Part shown: positions 1 to 12,442 of the stretch, one piece after another
Layout: each line of letters begins with the position of its first letter
Numbering within the stretch: position 1 is the first letter of the stretch
From: Topomyia yanbarensis
Taxonomy: Eukaryota; Arthropoda; Insecta; Diptera; Culicidae
Direction of reading: 5' to 3'
Assembly (NCBI RefSeq): GCF_030247195.1
Contig: NC_080671.1
Location: 429,226,539-429,290,538, forward strand
Length of the DNA: 64,000 bases
Translations under genes and position numbers: made by a program
Notes under the pieces: model-generated
Told to the model about the DNA's origin: nothing
Database searches by the model: none
Seen by the model: the letters and a program-made list of their open reading frames with translations, nothing else

Positions 1-1345
1 ATCCCGCCTTGCTGCTTCTGCTGCTGCTGCTATCGGACAGCCGAGAAAAAGAAAAAAACCGAACCAGCAGGATTTGGGCTGTCGTGCAGAGGGAAATCTA
101 TGCCAACACTAGATGCGGAAAAGTTTCTATTTCGACTTTCCACCTTATCCAGTTTCCCTTCCGCTTGGCTCAAGGACTTTCGCCCGTCCAGTCGCACTTG
201 AACTTTAAAGCGGAAAATGCACCACACACTTACACACACACATATACAAACACGCAGGAAATGCGCTCCTCCGTTATCCTATTTCGCTTAATCCGTCAAC
301 AGATAGAAACACCAAGCACAGGGTAGGCCTTGGTTCACACTTTTCGCGCGACAACTTTTCTCGATATTCCGCGATTGATCAACTAACCGAACAAAGCAAT
401 CCGTGACATTCCAGCACGGAACGGACAGACAAACTGAAGACCCTTCCTCAGTGGCTCCTTGTGCGGATGGATGCTGTGCCTTGAATCTGGACCAGGATAT
501 GTTGAGCGGTTCTCTTCTGTAGGCGATGTTTCGCTCCCTCTCCCGCTCCCGCTCAGCTATCTCTCACTCACCTACTTTCTTATCATTTCAGCCACTCACC
601 ACTCTCACGCGCGTGCTTATCAACAGCAGAGTCGAGCATAGCATAGGAGAGAACGTTCACTTCCATGGCACTCTCGTTTTCAGCCAGCTTCCAGTGAGAT
701 CCCCCGGCGATGCACGTGCAAAAATTGGAACCATCGCTGTCGCTGCTCAATCGGAGGCAAACATGGATGTCGTCAGATCAGGTCGTCGAGCGGAGTCAGG
801 TGCAGCGAGGAACACGATAGAGACGGACGGACAGGTCTTTTTGCCTCGATTGATGTTGAATAATGACGGCGAAAGTGCTGGGGCCTATCCATCCACCGTC
901 TTTCCTTGCGCGCACAGATTCCTACACCTATATTGGGGCATAATCCGCCTGTATCTATGTATACCAGGGGCTATACGGGGTAAGGGAAGAATTGCAACAT
1001 TTTTCTCGTTCAGTGAGAAACGACTAAAGACCAAGCGAGAAGGGGATGTAAGACGCATTCCGAGGTGGGGCTGGGAAATCTTTTCGTTTAAATGTTGATT
1101 AAAATGCTGATGGAAGATAAACGGTGGGAGTTTTGATTTGAGAATCTCCTGCATATATAGAAAGGAATAGTAGGCCTTGATGTTTGATCGGATATAAATG
1201 TAATGTTGAGCATGTGAGCGGTTGGTGTCCAAAGGGGGCTGACCTACATTTTTTTGAAACTGATTTGTTTTTGCATTTTTGAATTTTTCAAGGCAATTGA
1301 CGCAAAGTGTTATTAAATTTGTTATTTTTAATAATGAATTAGCAT
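1..1345. other. 5' flank without recognisable gene
   Basis: This stretch is of normal complexity and holds a short CTG run near the left edge and a CA-rich patch around 220-255. The longest open frames (for example 526-1098 +) have no signal peptide, domain or codon pattern I recognise and overlap other open frames on both strands. It could be a promoter, UTR or intron of a gene outside the window, but nothing in the sequence decides this. Confidence 0.5.
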
Positions 1346-1517
1346 TAGCAGAAGACACAAATTAAGCCCGTACGATATTAAGCCTGTTCTAATGGCCCTG
1401 CCACTTCTAGTTTTCCGATCTGTTTACTTCACATCCTTGCTCTCACTTGAGTACTGCGGCTCTAATTTTTATAACTTTCCCTACCCAGTAATCTCTAGCT
1501 AATTTAATGTCGTTAAA
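1346..1517 (+). mobile_element. 5'-truncated MITE copy (same family as 43057-43379)
   Basis: The segment matches the right-hand half of the complete element at 43057-43379. The match runs from the shared AGCAGAAGACA word to the terminal TCGTTAAA and includes the conserved end TACCCAGTAATCTCTAGCTA. The left inverted repeat is missing, so this is a partial copy. No coding capacity is present. Confidence 0.8.
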
Positions 1518-2284
1518 ATGTAAAACAAATTAATAATAAAAGTTGACCATGGAAGTAACCTCAGTACTAGCTGGCATCACTTTATTCCCAGTTTTCTGTG
1601 AAAAATTAAAAATGTGAGTTTCTTCTTTTTGGACGTGTCTACCTTATAACAGAGCTGGAGCTGGGCAATGCTCACTGCCTTGGTTAAGAATAACGTCAAT
1701 TAAGGATGTGCCGTGTTTAAAAATACCTTGAAACTGTAAATTGTAGGAAATGTAAAAAAATTGAACACTCCAGGATATTTGGAAAAAAAATTCCAAAGCA
1801 GCTGTTGAAACCAAATAATTCATGCGAAGAAAACTCTGTATAATAACCATGTACAATAACCATTAAATTCCGCAATAAATAAATAAATGCTCTATAAAAA
1901 TTGTTTTTTTTGTTCGGTTTTTACGCTGATTGTTCCTTTACCCAACTTTTGCACCGCCAAACTCCGGTGTGAAACTTACGCTAGAAGCTTTGGGGCGATT
2001 TACATTTACCAAGATGTTAAAAAATATTAGTTATTGCGGAGCTGACGGTTTACAGCAACGCTTCGTACACGGGGTAAACTCCAACCAGTTGGGAGATATT
2101 TCAATATTAAAAGGTTTGAAGAACCTACAGTTTCCAGTAGAACGATTCAAACGCGATCTGTACGTATTTTTATTTGTAATGAAAACAATTGCCCAATTGG
2201 AACACTCCAAAGTTATAAGTAAAAGGGTCTTTCCTAAAGTTTTTGTAAGTTGATGTAAAATATGATGTATTATTATGTGATGTA
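1518..2284. other. AT-rich intergenic DNA
   Basis: I see no gene here. There is a short AATAAATAAATAAA run near 1875. The stretch ends in the TA dinucleotide (2283-2284) that was the insertion target of the mariner-like element. Confidence 0.5.
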
Positions 2285-3566
2285 AAGAGCGAACACGAAA
2301 TTATTGCGACACATTCAACAGGGCATAACTTTTTTACCATTGGGTAAAAATCAACCAAATTTGGCACACTTTCTCATTGATGTGTATTGTTTACATGCTG
2401 TCAAACTCGAAGTCGTGTTTTTCGATTCAACGAAAATGGAGGTGAACCAACGCGAGTCGAGAGAACAAATTCTTTCCAAACACCTGGAATTTCCTGACCT
2501 GTCGCACCGGCAGTTGGGAAAAATGTTGAACATTCACCAGAGCGTTGAAGCGGTTCCAGGAGCGGTTGACGTTGGACCACGGCAAAGGAGCTGGAAGAAA
2601 ACCGGGACCGGAGAACAAAAAGACGGGGGGAAAGATGAAGCGGATGATTAAAGCAAATCCCAACGTCTCAAGCCGTGATTTGGCTAAAAAGATCGGCATG
2701 TCGCAGAGCTACGTCCAGAATGCAAAGAAGAGAGCTGGACTACATACATACAAGGTACAGAACTTCCCAAACGGCGATGAGCGGCAACAATCGACGGCTA
2801 AAACTCGGGCACGGAAGTTCTACGAGAAAATGCTGACAAAATATGGATGCTGTGTGATGGACGACGAAACGTATATAAAAGCCGATTTTAAGCAAATTCC
2901 GGGGTTGGAGTTTTTCACCGGCAAGAGCAAGTTCTATATGGACGACAAATTTAAGAAGAAGAAAATGTCAAAGTTCGCCTCCAAATGTCTCATTTGGCAA
3001 GCCATCTGCCCTTGCGGACTGAGGAGTGAGCCTTTCGTGACAAAGGGCACAGTAAATGGCGAGATCTACAAATCTGAGTGCCTCGAGAAGCGCCTTTTGC
3101 CGTTCTTGCAGCAGCACGACGATGCTCCGCTATTTTGGCCAGATTTGGCATCATGCCACTATTCTAAAAGTGTCCTGGAGTGGTATGAGGTCAATTCTGT
3201 CCATTTTGTTCCAAAGGACATGAATCCGCCAAACTGTCAGGAGCTGCGCCCGGTGGATCAGTACTGGGCAATGATGAAGCGGGAACTTCGGAAGAGCAAG
3301 AAGACAGTCAAAGACGAGAAGGACATGTTAAGAAAATGGAAAAAAACTGAGAAACTGGTACCGGATGACACTGTAAAGACTTTGATGGAGGGCATCAAGC
3401 GAAAATGCGTTCAATTTTACACTCAAGGCTCCATCGATTAACTTTTCTTTTGATTTTTAAAGTAAATATATGTATAAAACTACCCTAAAATTTTGGTTTG
3501 ATTTTAAACATTATAAGAAAATTGGCATGACATTTTCGGTGTCGCAATAATTTCGTTTTCGCCCTT
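2285..3566 (+). mobile_element. ITm (DD37E/D-type) mariner-like DNA transposon, complete ends
   Basis: The element is 1282 bp long and is bounded by 28-bp terminal inverted repeats at 2285-2312 and 3539-3566. They match at 26 of 28 positions, and the inner part reads GTGTCGCAATAATTTCG. A TA dinucleotide flanks both sides (2283-2284 and 3567-3568), as expected for target duplication in the IS630/Tc1/mariner superfamily. Size, TIR and the single internal transposase all fit the mosquito ITmD37E group. The transposase is frameshifted, so the copy is probably dead, although its ends look intact and could still be mobilised by a relative. Confidence 0.95.
2436..3441 (+). pseudogene. ITmD37E-type transposase, one frameshift
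   Basis: The frame opens at the ATG at 2436 (MEVNQRESREQIL) and runs in frame 3 to about 2540, where the first helix-turn-helix breaks off. The protein continues in frame 1 (KRFQERLTLD) to the stop at 3439-3441. Joined length is about 335 residues, normal for the family. After the break come a second helix-turn-helix (SSRDLAKKIGMSQSYVQ) and the catalytic core. The first Asp is in VMDDETY, the second in FWPDLASCHYS, and the third acidic residue lies 38 positions later in ELRPVDQYW. Relatives in this group usually carry Glu there (RPIEKYW), so this copy reads DD37D. The frameshift makes it a pseudogene. Confidence 0.93.
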
Positions 3567-3568
3567 TA

Positions 3569-4128
3569 GTGAAGCCACCATTAATACAAGGCCCACGTCA
3601 GTGACTGCAGTTTCTTTTAACAACAAAGTCAAATATTGCCAGCAAACGACATAAAATTTACCACTGCATAAAGGGCTAAAAAGGTTTGGATCCATAAGCA
3701 GAAGTTTTTATGCGCGCTCAATAAGGACAACAATAAAAGACGATTGATAAGTTTTTATAACCGGATCTAATGTACACAAAAAAGCTGACAACAAATGTTC
3801 TTTGCTTATTATGGTAGTGTATGGCATATATTATGACCAAAAATCAATTCAGATAAATGACTATCATGATTTCGTTTTTTACAACTCTTATTCGGTCGGT
3901 CCAAGTTTTAGTCATTCTTTCGTGCACGGCAAGAACAATTTTGTGAATAAGGCGGCCCTTGGTTTATCAGTTGTTAATAGTTTCTCGGAGTAGACAAGAA
4001 GCTTATTGTAGTCCCACGAAAAAAAAACGCAAGGGCATCAAATCGTTAGAGCGAACCGGCCAATCGACATTATCCATTTTTCATACCAAATAAATCTCCA
4101 ATATTCCTTGCAGCGATTGTATCTTTCA
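3569..4128. other. Spacer between mariner-like element and LINE
   Basis: About 0.56 kb of AT-rich DNA. No ORF1 (gag-like) frame is found here, so the LINE that follows is 5'-truncated or has lost its ORF1. Confidence 0.5.
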
Positions 4129-7100
4129 ATGGATAATTCACCTCCTCCAATGAAAGATTCCATCACTGTTTTACAGTGGAATTGCAGAAGTATCATACCT
4201 AAAATTGACTCCTTAAAAATTTTGCTGCATAATTTGAAATGCGATGCTTTTGCTTTATGTGAAACATGGCTTACCTCAAACATTAATTTCAACTTGAATG
4301 AATTCAACATTATTCGCCTAGACCGAGACACCCCGTATGGAGGAGTGCTTCTAGGAATTAAAAAGCGCTATTCTTTCTATAGAATTAACATCCCCTTGTT
4401 CGCGGGCATTGAGGCTGTAGCTGTCCAAACGAACATTAAAGGCAAAGACATGTCTATCGCTTCTATATATATACCTCCCAAAGCTCATATTGCACAACGT
4501 CAGATTTTTGAGGTAGTGGAATCCATGGCTGCTCCGCGGCTGATACTGGAAGACTTCAACTCGCACGGAGTATTGTGGGGCTCCCTCTTCAATGATAATC
4601 GATCCTCTTTGATATACAATGTTTGTGACGAGCTCAATGTGACAGTTTTAAATACAGGCGAAATAACACGCATCCCCAGACCTCCTGCACGTCCAAGTGC
4701 ATTAGATCTATCTCTGTGCTCGACATCACTTCGGTTAGATTGCACGTGGAAGGTTGTACCTGATCCTCACGGTAGCGATCATTTGCCAGTCGTTATTTCA
4801 ATTAACAGTGAATTAGGCCTCACGAATTCAATCAATGTCCCTTATGACTTGACATGAAATATTGATTGGAAAAAATACCAATCTTTAATTTCCACTTCTC
4901 TTGTTTCGACGGAAGAGCTACCACCTACCGAAGAATATGAATTTCTAGCGGGTTTGATTATTGAAGCAGCAGAACAAACCCAAACGAAATGCAATCCTGG
5001 CATGACAATGAATAGCCGGCCTCCTAATCCCTGGTGGGACAAAGAATGCTCGGATGCATATGAAGCTAAACAAGTTGCTTACAAAGAAATTATGAAACGG
5101 AAAGGGTGTACACGTGCGAACTTTGAAAATTATTCGATTTTGCAAAACAAATTTGACAGTCTCCGTCGTGCCAAAAAGTCTAGTTATTAGAGACGTTTCG
5201 TTGATGGCTTGTCAAGAGAAACATCAATGAGTACTCTTTGGAACACAGCCAGAAGAATGAGGAATCGAAACGTAACTAATGAAAGCGAAGATTTTTCAAA
5301 TCGCTGGATATTTAATTTTACCAAGAAAGTTTGTCCAGATTCTGCTCCTGCGCAGAAAATCATTCGCGATGCTCCCACATGTAACGATTCCATAGATTCG
5401 CCTTTGACAATGATGGAATTTTCAATTGCACTCCTCTCATGCAACAATAATGCTCCGGGTCCAGACCGAATTAAATTCAACTTGGTGAAGAATCTGCCTG
5501 ACCTAGCAAAAAGACGCTTGTTGAATTTATTCAATAAGCTTCTTGAGCAGAACATTGTCCCGCACGACTGGAGACAAGTGAGAGTTATCGCCATTCCAAA
5601 ACCGGGAAAACCAGCCTCCGACCATAACTCGTATCGACCGATTGCAATGCTATCCTGCATCAGGAAATTGTTGGAAAAAATTATCCTACGACGTCTCGAC
5701 AATTGGGTTGAGGCGAACGGCTTGCTCTCAGATACCCAGTTTGGTTTTCGGAGAGGAAAGGGAACGAATGATTTTCTGGCGCTACTTTCGTCAGAAATCC
5801 AACTAGCTTAAGCAAAAAAAGAACAAATGGCATCTGTGTTCTTAGACATAAAAGGATCATTCGACTCTGTTTCCATTGATGTTCACTCAGAGAAACTACA
5901 TCAATGTGGTCTTTCACTAATATTAAATGATTATTTATACAACTTATTATCAGAAAAGCACATGCATTTTTCATATGGCGATTTGGCAACATTCAGAATA
6001 AGTTACATGGGCCTCCCACAAGGTTCTTGTTTAAGCCCCCTTCTCTACAATTTTTACGTGAATGACATTGATAATTGTATTGTCAGCCCATGCACTCTAA
6101 GGCAACTTGCAGATGATGGCGTGGTTTCTGTTACAGGACCAAAAGCCATAAATTTACAACAACCACTGCAAGATAGTTTGGATAATTTATCAAGTCGGGC
6201 TTTGAAGTTAGGCATCGATTTCTCTACGGAGAAAACAGAGTTGGTTGTTTTTTCAAGGAAGCGTGATCCAGCTCAGCTTCAGCTTCAGTTGGTTGGTAGA
6301 ACGATAGCCCAAGTCATGACCTTTAAATATCTCGGAATTTGGTTCGATTCTAAAGGTACATGGGGAGGCCACATTAGGTATCTGATAAAGAAGTGCCAAC
6401 AAAGGATAAATTTTCTCCGAACAATAACCGGATGTTGGTGGGGTGCTCATCCAAGTGACGTGATAAGATTGTATCAAACAACGATACTTTCAGTAATGGA
6501 ATATGGGTGCTTCTGTTTCCGTACAGCTGCAAACACTCACATTATTAAATTGGAACGAATACAGTATCGTTGTTTACGAATCGCCTTAGGTTCCATGCAA
6601 TCGACACATACGATGAGTCTTGAAGTACTAGCGGGAGTTCTTCCCTTAAAAGATCGATTCTGGGATCTCTCCTCTCGTTTACTTATACGATGTGAGGTTA
6701 TGAATCCACTGGTAATTGAAAATTTCGAAAGACTTGTCGAGCTTCAATCCCAAACCAGATTCATGACAGTGTACTTCAATCACATGTCAAAAGAAATAAC
6801 GCCTTCTAGTTATGTTCTGACATGTGTTAATATACTAGATACTCCCGATTCCACATTATTTTTCGACACGTCCATGCAAGAGGAAATTCGTGAAATTCCG
6901 GATCACCTGCGCTCTCTGGAGATCCCTAAAATATTCATAAGTAAATACCAACACATTGACTGCCATAAAATGTTCTACACTGATGGGTCACGAATCAATG
7001 AGGCCACTGGCTTCGGTATTTTCAACAATAACACCTCGATCTCTTTCAAGCTTGCAGAACCTGCCTCCATTTATACAGCCGAACTAGCAGCAGTTCACTA

Positions 7101-7548
7101 TAGTCTGGAAATCATTGATACTTTACTTCCGAGCCATTATTTCATCCTCACAGATAGCCTCAGCACAATTAAGGCACTACGCTCATTAAAGCTTGATAAT
7201 CACGCTCCGTTCTTTTTGAAGAAGATACGAGAATACTTAACTAAATTAACAAATAAATCTTATCAAATTACCTTAGTGTGGATTTCCGCTCATTGCTCCA
7301 TACCGGGTAATGAGAGAGCGGATAATTTAGCCAAAATAGGGGCGCTGGACGGTGACATCTATGAAAGACCTATTGCCTTCAGCTTCAATGAATTTTATAG
7401 CGCTTCTCGTCAGAGGACGCTTACTAGTTGGCAAACATCATGGGACAATGGAGATCTGGGACGGTGGTTGCACTCAATTATCCCTAAAGTATCAACGAAG
7501 GCATGGTTGAAAGGGTTGGATGTAAGTCAAAACTTCATTCGTGTGTGA
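4129..7548 (+). pseudogene. LINE ORF2: endonuclease - reverse transcriptase - RNase H with three in-frame stops
   Basis: All segments lie in one frame, broken only by TGA at 4855-4857, TAG at 5188-5190 and TAA at 5809-5811. Residues 1-230 form an AP-like endonuclease: VLQWNCRS, CETW with the catalytic Glu at 45, LILEDFNSH around 138-146 (usual relatives have Gly where Glu141 stands), and GSDHLP with the Asp-His pair. The RT follows: KPGKPASDHNSYRPIA, motif A FLDIKGSFDS, motif B GLPQGSCLSP, and the catalytic ADD at about 6109-6117, preceded by Leu instead of the common Phe/Tyr. RNase H spans roughly 6966-7400 (MFYTDGS, YTAELAAV, LTDSLS, SAHCSIPGNERAD). Only point changes are seen, so the copy is fairly young. 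Confidence 0.93.
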
Positions 7549-7638
7549 TCCAGAACGTTTTAGATACCGTCAAATTATGTAACTTTTCTGATGTAAGACA
7601 TATACTTCGGGAATAAATCGACTTTTCCCTAAAAAAAA
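4129..7638 (+). mobile_element. Non-LTR retrotransposon (RNase H-bearing, I/R1/Jockey-type), decayed copy
   Basis: The coding part (4129-7548) carries endonuclease, reverse transcriptase and RNase H in the order usual for mosquito non-LTR elements of the I superfamily. It is followed by a short tail region with AATAAA at 7612-7617 and an A-run at 7631-7638 that looks like the poly(A) end. ORF1 is absent upstream, and the zinc-knuckle segment normally found after RNase H appears lost or scrambled between 7540 and 7630. It is in the same orientation as the mariner-like element 0.56 kb to the left. Confidence 0.85.
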
Positions 7639-8052
7639 TCACATTTTCATTATAAAATTTCTCAAAATGGTGAAACAGAACTTAGCAATCCGGACTTTTC
7701 GAGTTTTATTATTTTTCATGTATTTTTTGTACTGTATAATATATGGTTATTTTACAATATTTCTAAATGGGTGTTCTAGTAGTAAAACAAACATAATCAT
7801 TACACGGTGCTACAGTGATTGTATACGTAATATCAGCAAAAAACGATTTTTTGAAAATTTCGAAAAAAATCTGTAATTCTTACACTGATTTTTGTGATAA
7901 ATAGGTCGTTCGGGTGCGGGAAAAAAATTTCTCTCTAAATTTTCATAAAAATAAAAACGCTTTTAATGAAAATGTTGAGCAAAATTTTTTGTCTAAAAAC
8001 CGCAACAAAAGAACCTAACCAATCACACCGTCGCACAGTGGTCCCAAAGAGC
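7639..8052. other. AT-rich spacer
   Basis: There is no recognisable gene. The short frame at 7667-7876 is hydrophobic and AT-driven, without a known domain. Confidence 0.5.
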
Positions 8053-11000
8053 AAAAACCTATTTTAATCCACCTAGCGGTGCAATTGTGCCTTTCTCAAT
8101 CATGAATCACGAGAATGTGTGCGTTGTTTATATTCAATAAAAGCTTTTAAATGCATATATTACATTTTATTATTGTACATCACATGACAACTATATAAGG
8201 AAAATAAATCATTATTCGAGTTCTAAAATTTTGAAGAAGAAAAAACAGCCACGGTAATATTGAACTGAAAAAAGGTGCGAAATCGGCAAAATCCCAAAAA
8301 GTCGATTTTCACAAAAAAAAATTTTTTCGAGATAACATAAAATCTCGACGTTTTATGCATTTTAAAGATGATTGGCATCAAAAATACGAATTCGATTTCT
8401 GAAATTTCATGGGGTCTCCCTTTGAAAAAAAAATTTTAGGTTCCGGCTTATATGGGAATTTCATATGTGACCGGACGATTTAGTCTATATTTCCGGCCCC
8501 ATATAAGCGATCCGTACGAAATTTTATAAACATCTGTGGGGATATTATAGCTATCATTTGGGACTAAGTTTGTGAAAATCGGCCCAACCATATCCGGGAA
8601 ACTGATGTGAGTTTGTAAATTTTGAAAGATGGCCGCTTTTCCGGGGTACTTCCGGAACCGTCTATGGTGGTCAATGTAGTCAACAAAAGTTTGGTTGGCC
8701 GTCGGTGACCTAGAACAGCAAAGTTAAGTTGTTTGAGAGACATTTTAGCGAAATTTTTACCTTTTTTGCTTTCATCGGAGTATCGGTTTGAATCACAATT
8801 TGCTATGTGATCGCACGCCACAACCTATAACTCCGGAACCGGAAGTCGGATCGGGATGAAATTAAATAGCCATTTACGGGGACGCAATACTTTTCATTTG
8901 AGGCCAAGTTTAGTCGAATCGGTCTAGCCATCTCCGAGAAACCGATGTGACTGTTATTCTGAATTTAGATACTTCCGCCGGGGCTTCCGGAACCGATGAT
9001 GGTGGCCAATGTGGCCAAATAGACTTTGAATGGATGTTAGTGACCTAATACTACAAATCGAAGCAGTTGTGGTCATATTTTCGAAAAAAATTCACCTTTA
9101 TGCATTCATTGCACAATTTATTAAAATCGACATTTTCTGCGGGTTCGTACTCATCACCCTGTAATTCCGGAACCGGAAGTCGGATCCATTAGAAATTCAA
9201 TAGCAGCCATACACACACAGATACGCACATACACACACATACATACATACACACACACAGACATTTGCCGAACTCGACGAACTGAATCGAATGGTATATG
9301 TCACTCGGCCCTCCGGGCCTCCGTTAAAAAGTCGGTTTTCAGAGCAATTGCAATACCTTTCTATTGAGAAAGGCAAAAATTTCACCTTTTTACATTCATC
9401 GCAGAATTCGTTAGAATTGAGATTTGCTGCGTGATCGTACGTATCACCCTGTAATTCAGGAACCAGAACTCGGATCCACACAAAATTCAACAGCAGCTGA
9501 CCTTTCATTTAAAATCAAGTTTGTCAAAATCGGTTCAGAAAATTCCGAGAAACCGATGTGGACAAATCAACAAATTTTGTTTTGTAATCATACACTTCAA
9601 CTCGTAATCCGGGACAAGATGTCGGTTGAAAATCAAATTCAATAGCAACATATGGGAATAGTATACCTTTCATTTGAATCTTAGTTTGTAAAAATCGGTT
9701 CAGCCATCTCCAAAAAACCGATGTGGATATTTTGTTAACAAATCCGCACATACACACATACATACATACATACATACATACATACATACACACATACACA
9801 CATACATACACACAGATATTTGGCGATCTCGGCGAACTGAGTCGAATGTTATATGAGACTCGGCCCTCCGGGCCTCGGTTAGAAAGTCGGTTTTTGGAGC
9901 AATTGCGTAACCTTTCTATATGAGAAAGGCAAAAGAATAATATTTAATTAGCTTAATAAGCATGAGTTCAATGTTATCTTCATGTGATTATAATTTGGAA
10001 AGGATAGTGGAATGGGTTTGAACGTGTAGGGAATGGGGGGTTAGTAGAGTGGGAGTGGAGGATGCGTCAGAAATCCTTCATCTTATTTCGGTATACGGGA
10101 TGGATGAAGGAAATGCGGGCGTGAGGGTGGTCCAAGGGGAGGAGAGTGATGAAGGAGGGAGGTGTAAGGGCAAGACGGGGGGCGGCGACGCAATACTCAA
10201 CTGCATATTTTGCCTTCCATTTGAAACTTGGTTTGAGAAAATCGGTTCAGTCATCACCGAAGAACCGATTTAACTTTAATTGTGGAATATGCCCGGAATT
10301 CCGGACTTCCGGAATCGTCGATAGTGGACAATATATTCAAAGAATGTTTGATTGGCAATCAGTGATCTAGATCTGCGATTAGAAGTAATTTGGTGACCAT
10401 TTCAATAGTTTTTAGCCTCTGAGGTATTACGATTGTACCGATTTATATGGGAAATTCCAGTGTATCCTTACTAACACCCCTGTAACTCCGGAAGCAAGAG
10501 TCAGAACAGAATGAAATTTAGCAGCAGTCAACGGTATTACTGTATCTTTCATTTGAAATCAAGTTTGTAAAAATCGGTAGAGAATTCGTTGGGGAATGGG
10601 TGTGATATTAGCTTAGGAACTTGGCGGGTTCCCCGGGGGCGTCATGAACTGTCATAGGTGGCCAATGTGGTCAAAGCTGCTTTGATTGATCATTAGTGAT
10701 CCAGACCCGCAAACTAGAGTAATGTTACATCAATTTGAACATCATGGTGGTACCAGTTTATATGGGAATTTGCTGTGTGACCGCACTCTTCAACCCGTAA
10801 CTCCGGAACCGGAAGTCGGATCAACTAAAAATTCAATAGCAGCTTATGGGAGCGTTATACCTTTCAACTAAGTTTGCGAAAATCGGTTCAGCCATCTCTG
10901 AGAAAATTGTGTGAGTTTAAATGACACACACACACATACATACATACACACACACACAGACATTTGCCGATCTCGACGAACTGAATCGAATGGTGTAAGA

Positions 11001-11484
11001 CACTCGGCCCTCCGGGCCTCGGTTAAAAAGTCGATTTTTACAGTGATTGCATAGTCTTTCTTTAAATGAGAAAGGCAAAAAGGGGTTTTTTTAGATTGCG
11101 TCAAAACGGTTGACTTTAGCAATATGGTGTTTAGTTTCTTGGAGTAGAACTCCCCTTCTTTTTGTCCTATCGGATTGATGATTAATCCCCCTAATAGTGA
11201 GTAACGAAATTTGTTTTCTTCACTAATTCAGATAGACAAATACTTACTTCAGAAAAGAGGACCAGTTTATATGGGAATTTACTGTTGACCGCACTCTTCA
11301 AACCGTTACTCCGGAACCGGAAGTCGGATCGACAAGAAATTAGATAGCAGCTTATGGGAGTATTATACCGTTCATTTTAAACTCTGTATGAGCAATTTGG
11401 TTCAGCCATCTCTGCGAAAAATGAGTGAGTTAAAAAGCTGACTTTTAGAGTGATTGCATATCCTTTCTATTGAGAAAGGCAAAA
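8053..11484 (+). repeat. Composite dispersed repeat with microsatellites and recurring terminal hairpins (copy 1)
   Basis: The left end reads TTTAATCCACCTAGCGGTGC followed by AATTGTGCCTTTCTCA, matching the start of the copy at 40859. Inside, a block with the core TCCGGAACCGGAAGTCGGAT and AATCGGTTCAGCCATCTC recurs about seven times (near 8830, 9162, 9451, 9604, 10486, 10796 and 11304). CA/TA microsatellites lie at about 9210-9260, 9747-9815 and 10920-10960. The block CTCGGCCCTCCGGGCC occurs at 9304, 9859 and 11003. The hairpin end CCTTTCTATATGAGAAAGGC or a variant occurs at about 9357-9379, 9911-9934, 11055-11081 and 11462-11484. No coding frame is supported. The layout of conserved head, microsatellite and stem-loop tail recalls Helentron/DINE-1 elements, but this is inference. 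Confidence 0.75.
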
Positions 11485-12104
11485 GTGTTAAAAAAGCGTT
11501 CTTTGTTTAGGACACCCTTATGGGTTTACGTGGCATTGTTACAATGATCAGTGTGCACCACAGCGGATATTTCGAAATAGCAAAATCATGTGTTTTATAA
11601 TTATGTTCAACTTCCCTTCAGTAATGCCTGAATAACACTTTTATTAGCTGAGATATATCGTTTTATCTTGCGAGCTTCAGCCACGCTTTTCGCCGTGTCA
11701 TTGACAAATCTATTTCCTGCACGCGAACTTACTCCTAGCTTTATGAACATGATTCATAAAACCAAAGATTTACCCGTGATTTTATTCATTGATTTAAGAA
11801 CATTAAGCAGGGTCCGACTATGCGACGTGAACTGATTCATGATTACAACTTGAATATGGTCTGGTTTTCGTGATTGTGAATTAGTTCACAAAATCAAAAC
11901 AAAAGCATAGACGAAAAACCGACTCGAAATTTTCTTGTGAACTATTTCACGAAAATCGGATTATTAATCAGGAATCCTTTGAATCATCGTGAACTAGTTC
12001 ATGATTCCTAAGTTATTAGTCACGATTCAATATCCGTGCCCGAAAAATAGTTCACAAATCATAAAATATGCATGTATACGTGAACTGATTCATCATTCCT
12101 ATTA
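11485..12104. repeat. GTGAAC/GTTCAC-rich non-coding DNA
   Basis: From about 11820 this stretch is studded with short words such as GTGAACT, GTTCACG, CATGATTC and TTCATGATT in both orientations. This gives many small imperfect palindromes. The same texture continues outside the inserted elements to about 14200, so the MITEs below interrupted an older repetitive tract. No coding frame was recognised. Confidence 0.5.
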
Positions 12105-12408
12105 GGGACCATCCATAAATGACGTAGCATTGTTGACACCCCTCATCGTAGCAATTCGTCACAAACCTCTAAAAATCTAATAACCTCTAATCACGTAGCT
12201 TGACGGTAACTCTACCCCTCCTTGTCCCCCTAAAAAAACGATATTAGATGAAACGGGTAAAATTGTCGTAACATCAGGTCAACCCCTATTCCCCTTTAAA
12301 AAAGCTACGTAGTATGACATGACCCCCTACACCCTGTCGTTAACCATCATCACAAAATACAAAACTCACCCCTCCGCCATATAATGCTACATCATTTATA
12401 ATGATCCC
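12105..12408. mobile_element. PIF/Harbinger-like MITE
   Basis: The 304-bp element starts GGGACCATCCATAAATGACG and ends with its imperfect inverse (CATTTATAATGATCCC), giving TIRs of about 25 bp. It is flanked by TTA on both sides (12102-12104 and 12409-12411), which fits the TWA target duplication of PIF/Harbinger elements. It has no coding capacity. The superfamily call rests on the TSD and TIR start only. Confidence 0.75.
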
Positions 12409-12442
12409 TTACATTATACATGGAAACGTGAACTGGTTCATG

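Noticed and set aside
526..1098. 190-codon plus-strand frame
   Set aside because: No recognisable domain, composition unlike a protein gene, and overlapped by open frames on the other strand.
9197..9508. Frames rich in Val/Cys/Tyr (also 9524-9811, 41695-42135)
   Set aside because: They read through CA/TA microsatellites of the composite repeat.
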